Made by a program: the position numbers and the translations under genes. This document shows, in pieces, positions 26,531 to 32,738 of a DNA stretch of 32,738 bases (its first letter is position 1; each line of letters starts with the position of its first letter). Source of the stretch: Proteiniphilum sp. UBA5267 (lineage in GTDB: Bacteria; Bacteroidota; Bacteroidia; Bacteroidales; Dysgonomonadaceae); NCBI GenBank assembly GCA_002411515.1, contig DHTF01000018.1:383-33120 (forward strand). Direction: 5' to 3'. Under the pieces are notes generated by a model. The model saw only the letters and a program-made list of their open reading frames with translations. It had not been told where the DNA came from and ran no database searches.

Positions 26531-27916
26531 TTGAATACAAACGCATATATCATTGAAAAAGTGTTTGTCGAGGTGAACACAGAGAACATGGCAACCGCTA
26601 CAGCTCTCAAAGACCATATGAGCGTGCTGCTGGAGCAACGCATTCTGCCGGAACTTGAGAAGATACTGGATGAGTGGAATCAGCCTGATAAGGTGGTCCG
26701 TTTTCCTACATTCCACCTGGATGTACAGATTCCGGCTGACCATTTTGAGGATAGGCTGGCGGAGGCAGTGACCGTCCAGTTTGCACAGCAGATGAAGCAG
26801 GTATTTGGTTCCGGGGATGGCGCAGGTGTTCCGTTGCAGCATGGCGTAGATGTTCCGTTGCAGCATGACGTGGCAATCATTTCGTCAGAAGAAAACAGGG
26901 AGTCGTTATTTTTCTTTTTCCTTGAAAAAGGCTTCCTCCCCTGGCATGGAACAAAAGCCGATCTCGTTGCGTTTTTACAGCTTCCAAATTGGAAAGAGCA
27001 TCTCGAGAGACCCTCTTTTTTAAACCGTCTGGTCAATCTGCTGAAAAGTAATGCTGTGGTGGGAGATCGTTTTATTTATCAACTCGAAGAAAAGCAGAAA
27101 TTGATTTTTCTTGAAAAGATCAATCCGGCAGTCCAACAGGCAACAGCGATAGCCTCTCTGCTGCACAAGCTGCCTCCTGAGCCGCGGGCCTCCCTCTTCC
27201 GGTTTCTTCTGGATGTGTCAATCGGCAGTGAGCCTGCACTGCTTCAGCACACCTCCAGAGAGCTGGAGAATGTGCTGAGAGAGAAGATGGCAGTCCTTAT
27301 TTCAACTCCTTCGGGAACAGACAAAGCTTTTTTTCCTGACATGAAGGGCACCGGGAATCGTGCTGAAATGCCAGAGATCAAAGAGAGTGAGCAGGAATCA
27401 TTTTTTGCTCCCAAAGAAGAGGCGATCTTCGTACAAAATGCCGGGCTTTTTTTGTTGCATCCTTTTTTGAAATCATTTTTTGAGGCAATTGAAGTACTGG
27501 ATGAAAAGGGACAGATCAAAGGATCGGCCCGCCATGTAGCCATTCAGTCACTGCATTTCCTGGCAACAGGCGACTGTGATTTTTTTGAGTGTGACCTCCT
27601 TTTTGAAAAGTTCCTGTGTGGTGTTCCACTCATGATGCCAGTGATCAGAGAAAGTCTTCTATCAGAAACAATAAAGGAGGAATGTAGCCAACTTTTATGT
27701 GAAGTGATCAGGCAGTGGACTGCATTAAAAAACAGTTCTCCGGATGGATTGCGTCAACTGTTTATCCAGCGAAACGGCAAACTGATACGGGAAGAACATC
27801 ATTATAAACTGCTGATGGAACGGAAAGCCCAGGATATCCTGCTCGATAAATTAAGCTGGAACAGTTCACTGGCGAAAATTCCGTGGAGAAAAGAGTTATT
27901 GTTTGTGGAATGGTAA
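26531..27916 (+). CDS. Contractile injection system tape-measure protein (Afp14-like)
   Basis: The 461-residue protein has the CIS tape-measure pattern: AYIIEKVFVEVNTEN with a long helix LLEQRILPELEKILDEW, FHLDVQIPADHF, later AGLFLLHPFLKSFFEAIEVLDE and a C-terminal LLMERKAQDILLDKL. It sets the tube length during assembly. The start is a TTG at 26531, one base after the previous stop. The in-frame ATG 19 codons later would remove the conserved IIEKVFVEVN strand, so TTG is favoured. It carries an 8-residue tandem duplication near residues 100-115. Confidence 0.88.
   Translation: MNTNAYIIEKVFVEVNTENMATATALKDHMSVLLEQRILPELEKILDEWNQPDKVVRFPTFHLDVQIPADHFEDRLAEAVTVQFAQQMKQVFGSGDGAGVPLQHGVDVPLQHDVAIISSEENRESLFFFFLEKGFLPWHGTKADLVAFLQLPNWKEHLERPSFLNRLVNLLKSNAVVGDRFIYQLEEKQKLIFLEKINPAVQQATAIASLLHKLPPEPRASLFRFLLDVSIGSEPALLQHTSRELENVLREKMAVLISTPSGTDKAFFPDMKGTGNRAEMPEIKESEQESFFAPKEEAIFVQNAGLFLLHPFLKSFFEAIEVLDEKGQIKGSARHVAIQSLHFLATGDCDFFECDLLFEKFLCGVPLMMPVIRESLLSETIKEECSQLLCEVIRQWTALKNSSPDGLRQLFIQRNGKLIREEHHYKLLMERKAQDILLDKLSWNSSLAKIPWRKELLFVEW
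26827..26867 (+). repeat. 24-bp tandem duplication inside the tape-measure gene
   Basis: TGTTCCGTTGCAGCATG occurs at 26827-26843 and 26851-26867, a period of 24 bases, in frame. It encodes GVPLQHGV then DVPLQHDV. It lies in a variable linker and would change the tape-measure length by eight residues. Confidence 0.85.
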
Positions 27917-27980
27917 GCAAATAAGCATGTACAGGACAATGCATTATTTCATACGGATAAATTGAAAACAAATTCATCAT

Positions 27981-29249
27981 ATGACAAAGACAATACAAAA
28001 ATCGCAGAAGACGCCTAATCACGGTGTCCTCAACGGCGCAACGAACAAGCCATTTTTCCGGGACAAGGGAGGAAACGATTTTTTCCCACAAAAAAGCACG
28101 TCCGACAATGACAATGCTTTTTTTTCCCGTGAAAACAACGAAGCGATCGTAAACAACACTGGCATACCCGACCAGTTAAAGACAGGCATAGAAAATCTTT
28201 CCGGCATTGATCTATCAGACGTAAAAGTTCACCGCAACTCTTTACGTCCAAGGCAACTCGACGCACTTGCCTACACCCAAGGAACGGATATATATGTCGC
28301 ACCGGGACAAGATAAACTTCTTTCACACGAAACCTGGCACGTGGTACAACAAAAACAGGGAAGAGTTTATCCCACGGCAAAACTGGGAAAAGATCAAATA
28401 AACGATCATGACACACTCGAGAAAGAAGCGACAGAAATGGGAAATAGAGCGTTATCTGCCAATCACATCTCTCCCGATATAATCAACAGAAACAGCTATC
28501 AGACTGCAGCAAATCAACACCCTTCCGAGGTTATTCAAAGAGAGCCCATTCCGGCCAGTGCAATTATACTGGATGTGAATGCTTCTGCAGAAACTGTACT
28601 TGAACACTTAATTTCCACAGCCCGTGCAACCAGTCGCCAGTACAGCACCGTAAACTGGAGAAATATGTTTTTACCGGTAATTACCCAGCAGTTAAGGGGA
28701 CGGGCATTGGGTCCCATAAGCCATAGCTGGAGAGACAATGCAGGAATAGACGTAGACTGGTCGGTCACCATCAATTTTGACCAGGTGGGGGCAACTAGAA
28801 CAGCCAGACCGACCGAACAAAGAGACATTGCCAATACATCAGGAGGATCATCCTCGAGCAGTCTGGGGAGCAGCCTGAGTGACACCACCGGATCGAGCGC
28901 CTCGGTCTCCAGCGGTTCGAGCAGTACTATAGGAGTAGAGGAAGGGCCTGTCAGTGCCCAGGCTGGTAGCACCACGGGCAGGTCAATTGGCTTGAGTGAC
29001 TCACACACCAGTGGCAGCAGCGGATCATCGGGAGGAGGGTTGACCGCTGGCTCTTCTGCTGTCAGCAGAGAATCAGTCAGCAGGTACCTGGCTTCGTTGA
29101 GAGTGAGCATCGATTGTACAGCCGAAGCAGCATACAGTAACTGGGATCTGATCAATCCCGTGAAGTGGGGTGCACATTTGGCCGGAAGACAGCATCGGAA
29201 TTATACATTTTTCATCGGGACGCTCACCTATGATTTACCAAATTATTAA
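27981..29249 (+). CDS. DUF4157 protein with HETWH motif and Ser/Gly tail, candidate eCIS cargo
   Basis: The 422-residue protein has three parts. A polar N-terminus holds three Phe-Phe motifs (NKPFFRDK, NDFFPQK, NAFFSRE; FF at 25, 34 and 47). A DUF4157 domain (about 60-155) has LSDVKVHRNS, ALAYTQGTDIYVAPG, the zincin motif HETWHVVQQKQGR (His116, Glu117, His120) and LEKEA (Glu147/Glu149, likely third ligand). A 270-residue C-terminal part contains a Ser/Gly/Thr-rich stretch (about 285-365) between beta-rich segments. DUF4157 is repeatedly linked to eCIS loci. This may be a cargo toxin or processing protease; neither activity is shown here. A 64-bp gap separates it from the tape-measure gene. 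Confidence 0.8.
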   Translation: MTKTIQKSQKTPNHGVLNGATNKPFFRDKGGNDFFPQKSTSDNDNAFFSRENNEAIVNNTGIPDQLKTGIENLSGIDLSDVKVHRNSLRPRQLDALAYTQGTDIYVAPGQDKLLSHETWHVVQQKQGRVYPTAKLGKDQINDHDTLEKEATEMGNRALSANHISPDIINRNSYQTAANQHPSEVIQREPIPASAIILDVNASAETVLEHLISTARATSRQYSTVNWRNMFLPVITQQLRGRALGPISHSWRDNAGIDVDWSVTINFDQVGATRTARPTEQRDIANTSGGSSSSSLGSSLSDTTGSSASVSSGSSSTIGVEEGPVSAQAGSTTGRSIGLSDSHTSGSSGSSGGGLTAGSSAVSRESVSRYLASLRVSIDCTAEAAYSNWDLINPVKWGAHLAGRQHRNYTFFIGTLTYDLPNY

Positions 29250-29257
29250 ATCTCTAA

Positions 29258-29611
29258 ATGAAAGCCAAAGCAACGATCAATTTTGAGGGACTCGCTTTTC
29301 TAGACGAACTTGAAACAATTTATGATTCTGAAGGGATAAAAGGTGCCATCAAACTTACAGCAGAGCGGTTTCCCGTCGGTCAGACTATCCGGCTACAGCA
29401 ACATCCTGATCCACATCAAGAGGTTATTTACAGGATTGAGAGAGTAGTCATTTCATCAGTCCATCAGGATGCAGTGCTATGGCAGAGGGGGGATACACCT
29501 TCGGGTTCGCTGATCCGGAGCATGCAGCTGCCCTACATTGACAACCCTTTTCAAATAGAGATCTACGGAAGTTCGGACAACACGAACACTCCTTCAGGGG
29601 AAAAAGGATGA
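29258..29611 (+). CDS. Unknown 117-aa protein next to the DUF4157 gene
   Basis: No family was recognised. The protein is small and without signal peptide or membrane segment. It has an N-terminal helix (AFLDELETIYDSEGIKGAIK), then an all-beta part with RFPVGQTIRLQQHPD, YRIERVVISSVHQDAVLW and PFQIEIYG. The start codon lies 8 bases after the DUF4157 stop, so the two are co-translated. Position between a cargo candidate and the ATPase suggests a dedicated chaperone, loading adaptor or immunity protein; this is inferred from context only. Confidence 0.75.
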   Translation: MKAKATINFEGLAFLDELETIYDSEGIKGAIKLTAERFPVGQTIRLQQHPDPHQEVIYRIERVVISSVHQDAVLWQRGDTPSGSLIRSMQLPYIDNPFQIEIYGSSDNTNTPSGEKG

Positions 29612-29706
29612 AAGATTTGTAACAAACAAGATAAACAGGTGAATACTCATTCGGTTCAGGAATATGGCTTCAGTTGAGTCAACAGAAAAAAAACGCGTTT
29701 CAAATA

Positions 29707-31023
29707 ATGAGCAATACAAAATATCTTGACTTTTTGAGAAATGTAATTGAGGTCCGGCTTGAAAAAATATTCAAAGGGAATGAGACCCCTCTTTCATCCT
29801 GTCCTCCATCGGATACAAATTCGGAACTGGGGCGTTTTATCAATCTACAGAGTCTGAATGACGAGGAAACAATCATCTTGTTGCTGGCATTGGTGCCACA
29901 TCTCGACCCTGGTTTTTTCCAATCGGTCATCGCTCCCTTTCTTCCAAATGGGGGTGATTTCCCTGAGTTTGGCGGCACGAGGGGCAAAAATCACCGGGGC
30001 ATCCTACCAACTGGCGAGACTGCCTTGTTCGTGCTGGCAGGGAATGATCTGGAAAAACGCATCGCGCTTTACCGCTACTTTGATGAAGATCATCTCTTTG
30101 CTAAAAAAAATGTACTATTCATTGAGTTACCAGAGCACCATGAGCCCCGAATGAGTGGCAGGCTGATACTGGACGATGAATATGCAGAGTTGTTTACGAC
30201 CGGAAAAATATCCAGACCAAAACTCAGCAGCGACTTCCCTGCCGAACGTATCACAACGGAGATGAACTGGGACGACCTGGTCCTTCGGGAAAAAACTATG
30301 TCCGGAATCAAAGAGATAGAAACCTGGCTGAAGTACAACGATGAGCTGCTCTTTGGCTGGAAGATGCAGGGAAAAATTAAACCCGGATACCGTGTCCTGT
30401 TCCATGGACCCTCAGGCACGGGCAAGACATTGACTGCCTGCCTGCTGGGAAAATACACACACCGCGATGTATACCGGATCGACCTCTCCATGGTGGTCTC
30501 AAAGTATATCGGAGAAACCGAAAAAAACCTTTCCAGGCTTTTCGACAAGGCCGACAACAAAGAGTGGATATTGTTCTTCGACGAGGCTGACGCCCTGTTC
30601 GGCAAGCGGACCACCGTGAACGATGCCCACGACAAGTACGCCAATCAGGAGGTCTCTTATCTCCTGCAACGCATTGAATCACATGGAGGACTGATTATCC
30701 TTGCCTCCAACATGAAATCGAATCTCGACACCTCCTTCACCCGGCGGTTTAATTCGATCATCGAGTTCGATCATCCCGATGCTTCGGAACGCTTGCAGCT
30801 CTGGAGGAACTATTTTCCACGTGTGGCCATGAACGGGACAAGGATAGACCTGGAAGAGATTGCCCGTAAATATCATTTAACCGGCGCAAACATCGTCAAC
30901 GTGATACAGTTTGCCGGCTTGCAGACGCTGGAGAAAAAGTCCCGCCACATTTCGTCGGATGACTTGCTGAGAGGAATACGGAAGGAGTACGAAAAAGAGG
31001 GTAAAACAATGCGCCAGGAATAG
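29707..31023 (+). CDS. eCIS AAA+ ATPase (Afp15-like)
   Basis: The 438-residue protein has an N-terminal helical domain and one AAA+ module with Walker A GPSGTGKT (234-241), Walker B FFDEAD (290-295), the arginine-finger region FTRRFNSIIEF, and a C-terminal helical lid. Afp15-type ATPases help sheath or cap assembly and are near-universal in eCIS. The start is uncertain: ATG 29707 is used; a TTG at 29674 adds 11 residues. An ATG at 29664 in another frame would join this frame if a run of eight A at 29687-29694 were one base shorter. It ends the operon. Confidence 0.9.
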   Translation: MSNTKYLDFLRNVIEVRLEKIFKGNETPLSSCPPSDTNSELGRFINLQSLNDEETIILLLALVPHLDPGFFQSVIAPFLPNGGDFPEFGGTRGKNHRGILPTGETALFVLAGNDLEKRIALYRYFDEDHLFAKKNVLFIELPEHHEPRMSGRLILDDEYAELFTTGKISRPKLSSDFPAERITTEMNWDDLVLREKTMSGIKEIETWLKYNDELLFGWKMQGKIKPGYRVLFHGPSGTGKTLTACLLGKYTHRDVYRIDLSMVVSKYIGETEKNLSRLFDKADNKEWILFFDEADALFGKRTTVNDAHDKYANQEVSYLLQRIESHGGLIILASNMKSNLDTSFTRRFNSIIEFDHPDASERLQLWRNYFPRVAMNGTRIDLEEIARKYHLTGANIVNVIQFAGLQTLEKKSRHISSDDLLRGIRKEYEKEGKTMRQE

Positions 31024-31030
31024 CCTGATT

Positions 31031-31060
31031 TTTGACAAATGTGGGTTATTGCTATCTTTG
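31031..31060 (+). promoter_or_regulatory. Bacteroidota-type promoter of comB
   Basis: TTTG at 31031-31034 and TAtcTTTG at 31053-31060 form a complete promoter, with 18 bases between. The ATG at 31071 is 10 bases further, giving a very short leader. It starts 8 bases after the ATPase stop, so comB is outside the injection-system transcript. Confidence 0.75.
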
Positions 31061-31070
31061 CAAAAAAAAG

Positions 31071-31784
31071 ATGATACTCGATCTTTGTCCCTCCCCTGCC
31101 CTCTATCCCTATTACCGGAAAGAGAACGACACCGTGATTGTGGTGGATGTCTTCCGGGCCTCGGCCACGATGTGTGCCATGTTGCACAACGGAGCGACTG
31201 CAGTGATTCCGGTAGCCGATATCGAGGAGGCAAGACAGTACAAACTGAAAGGTTTTCTGGTGGGAGCCGAACGGAAAACCCGAAAATGCGATTTTGCCGA
31301 CTTTGGCAATTCGCCCTTCGACTATACCCGTGAAATCGTGGCCGGCAGAGAGGTGGTCTTTACCACCACCAACGGCACCATGGCCATAGAGATGGGACGC
31401 GACAGCAAAAATTTATTGATCGGCACCTTTTCCAACATCGACGCGTTGGCCGACAAGTGTATGGAATCATCAGAACGGGTTGTGGTGATCTGTGCCGGAT
31501 GGAATAACCGGGTCAATGTGGAGGACACCCTCTTCGGGGGTGCTTTTGCAGAGCGGTTATCGGGAAAAACGAATCTGACGCTTGGTTCCGACGCAGTCAG
31601 GATTGCCCTGGCCCTGTGGCATCAGGCAAAAAGTGATCCTTTGGAATATCTGCGGCAAAGCGACCACTACCAACGGCTCATCGACAACCATGCGATAGGC
31701 GATGCAGCTTACTGCCTGCAAGAAAACACGGTATCGGTGGTACCCTGCTACCACAAAGAAGACAAGAAACTCAGGGCACAATAA
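31071..31784 (+). CDS. comB: 2-phosphosulfolactate phosphatase family protein (ComB)
   Basis: The 237-residue protein has the ComB fold pattern: DTVIVVDVFRASATMCAML, ADIEEARQYK, GERKTR-like GAERKTRKCDFADFGNSPFDY, TTTNGT, and GTFSNIDALADKC. The archaeal enzyme removes phosphate from 2-phosphosulfolactate in coenzyme M synthesis. Bacteroidota have no coenzyme M; here the product may be sulfolactate or another compound, possibly on the way to sulfonates. ATG 31071 is chosen because a TTG at 31032 would lie inside the promoter. Confidence 0.9.
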   Translation: MILDLCPSPALYPYYRKENDTVIVVDVFRASATMCAMLHNGATAVIPVADIEEARQYKLKGFLVGAERKTRKCDFADFGNSPFDYTREIVAGREVVFTTTNGTMAIEMGRDSKNLLIGTFSNIDALADKCMESSERVVVICAGWNNRVNVEDTLFGGAFAERLSGKTNLTLGSDAVRIALALWHQAKSDPLEYLRQSDHYQRLIDNHAIGDAAYCLQENTVSVVPCYHKEDKKLRAQ

Positions 31785-31840
31785 CGGAGCACACGACCGG
31801 ACCATGCCGATCTTACAGCGACAGGCTTCTCTCTGATTCT

Positions 31841-32245
31841 TCACTCATCCCAGTCAAATTCATCCGGATCGATGGACCCGGCAAACTGATCCAGGTCACG
31901 TCGTTCCTTCTTGGTGGGACGTCCCGTTCCCCGTTGCCGATCAACAAAACCGCTGATCTTATTCAACTCCAGCAGTTCGTACTGATCGGGCGAAGTGACA
32001 TTTTCCATGAATTGAGGCACCATCTTCGCGCCCATGCGCTTATCGGCCAGGGCAAGTACCTTAAACGAATAGGTGACCGGCGGCTTGCGTACCTGGATGA
32101 CGTCGCCGGCACGAACATTCCGGGAGGGCTTTATCGTTACATCGTCGATCATCACACGCCCTTTTTTGCATGCTTCCACCGCAATGGTACGTGTTTTGAA
32201 AATGCGTACCGCCCACAACCACTTGTCGATGCGTACTTCTTCCAT
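31841..32245 (-). CDS. S4-domain RNA-binding protein (Hsp15-like)
   Basis: The 134-residue protein begins with an S4 RNA-binding domain (RIDKWLWAVRIFKTRTIAVEACKKGRVMID to VIQVRKPP), then an intermediate segment and an acidic/basic tail with RPTKKERRDLDQF. Hsp15 (HslR) binds the 50S subunit carrying nascent chain and recycles it. ATG 32245 or the preceding GTG 32248 may be the start. It lies 12 bases downstream of pth on the same strand, so both act on aborted translation products. Confidence 0.88.
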   Translation of the reverse strand: MEEVRIDKWLWAVRIFKTRTIAVEACKKGRVMIDDVTIKPSRNVRAGDVIQVRKPPVTYSFKVLALADKRMGAKMVPQFMENVTSPDQYELLELNKISGFVDRQRGTGRPTKKERRDLDQFAGSIDPDEFDWDE

Positions 32246-32257
32246 CACAGCAAATAC

Positions 32258-32738
32258 TTACTTGTTATTATATTGATTCATCGCCGTGTTGATGCCCGCC
32301 AGGCAAAAACTACGAATGATGTCGGCCGCTGTCTCTATGCGTTCGGGTAGCTTTTGCTGTTCCTCATCGGAGAATTCATCCAGCACATAATTTACCTGTG
32401 CCCCTCGGGGAAAATCATTGCCAATACCAAACCTGAGACGGGGATAATTCTGTCCGATCAGATCCTGAATATGCTTCAAGCCATTGTGTCCGGCATCACT
32501 TCCTTTCGATTTCAACCGCAACGTGCCAAAGGGCAGTGCCAGGTCATCGACCACCACCAGCAGGTTTTCCGTTTCAATCTTCTCCTTCTGCAGCCAATAA
32601 CGGATGGCATTGCCACTCAGGTTCATAAACGTGGAGGGCTTGAGCAGCAGGAGCGATTTATTGCGGAGCCGCATTTCGGCCACAAATCCATAACGCCTGT
32701 CCTCAAAAACAGCATTGGACGCTTTTGCAAAAGCGTCC
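32258..32738 (-). CDS. pth: Peptidyl-tRNA hydrolase, 5' part outside the window
   Basis: Pth frees tRNA from peptidyl-tRNA dropped by ribosomes. The visible 159 residues include [39 protein letters not shown] and the catalytic-site segment [12 protein letters not shown], followed by RLRFGIG. About 30-45 N-terminal residues including the catalytic histidine are missing beyond the edge. The reading frame stays open to base 32738, so GTG 32683 is not the true start. Confidence 0.92.
   Translation of the reverse strand, partial: DAFAKASNAVFEDRRYGFVAEMRLRNKSLLLLKPSTFMNLSGNAIRYWLQKEKIETENLLVVVDDLALPFGTLRLKSKGSDAGHNGLKHIQDLIGQNYPRLRFGIGNDFPRGAQVNYVLDEFSDEEQQKLPERIETAADIIRSFCLAGINTAMNQYNNK
32717..32738. 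repeat. Perfect 22-bp palindrome at the window edge
   Basis: The last 22 bases (GGACGCTTTTG followed by its exact reverse complement) form a perfect palindrome inside the pth coding region, encoding DAFAKAS. It may be chance, a protein-binding site, or a cruciform-prone point. Confidence 0.6.

Noticed and set aside
26827..26867. Repeats as part of a CRISPR array
   Set aside because: Only two adjoining copies with 7 bases between them, in frame within a coding gene; no cas genes.
28535..29155. A 206-codon minus-strand frame opposite the DUF4157 gene
   Set aside because: It is the antisense of the Ser/Gly-rich stretch, whose codon bias keeps the opposite frame open. No start context or family pattern is seen.
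9157..31023. Prophage or tailocin
   Set aside because: There are no capsid, portal, terminase, replication, lysis or integrase genes. DUF4255, the AAA+ ATPase and DUF4157 point to an eCIS.
9157..31023. Type VI secretion system (including the Bacteroidales T6SSiii)
   Set aside because: No TssJLM/TssO-R-type membrane proteins and no ClpV; the sheath is one phage-like protein, not a TssB/TssC pair.
31032..31070. Upstream TTG start giving comB 13 more residues
   Set aside because: The segment contains the -7 promoter element and encodes residues not seen in the family start.

Overview
The window comes from a bacterium of the phylum Bacteroidota, most likely the order Bacteroidales. Genes start behind the phylum's own promoter form, TAnnTTTG (seen before mnmA, a barrel gene, maf, the aspartate kinase gene, the injection-system operon and comB). 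Start regions are A-rich with little Shine-Dalgarno signal, and the conserved genes are of Bacteroidota type. Genus and species cannot be read from the sequence.

Left flank (1-8980), ordinary chromosome: the 3' end of a tRNA with its terminator; a minus-strand recJ-recQ pair; mnmA; a small secreted beta-barrel protein; hflX; and, on the minus strand, an aspartate kinase and maf. Right flank (31053-32738): comB on the plus strand, then an S4-domain RNA-binding protein and a partial pth on the minus strand.

Centre (9042-31023): a single 22-kb plus-strand run of 17 tightly packed genes encoding an extracellular contractile injection system (eCIS, the Afp/PVC/MAC class; probably close to the described Bacteroidales injection systems). 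Order: Pvc16-like cap protein (DUF4255); unknown 291-aa protein; sheath; two inner-tube proteins; DUF5908 mini-protein (53 aa); LysM tube-baseplate adaptor; VgrG-like spike; PAAR tip; gp25 wedge; two large baseplate-wedge proteins; a 1254-aa PKD-domain protein; tape-measure protein; a DUF4157 protein with a zinc-protease-like HETWH motif and a Ser/Gly-rich tail (candidate cargo); an unknown 117-aa protein; and an Afp15-type AAA+ ATPase. Almost all gene junctions are 0-35 nt or overlapping; the two largest gaps flank the cargo module.

Expected working model: tube and sheath polymerise on a gp25/J-type baseplate carrying the VgrG-PAAR spike. Length is set by the tape-measure protein, the tube is closed by the DUF4255 protein, assembly is helped by the AAA+ ATPase, and the DUF4157 protein is carried inside or on the spike. 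No classical tail fibre, lysis gene, capsid, integrase, transposase or T6SS membrane-complex gene is visible. The least understood parts are the DUF4157 protein with its 117-aa neighbour, the giant PKD protein in the fibre position, the second gene of the operon, and three helically phased direct repeats just upstream of the operon promoter.
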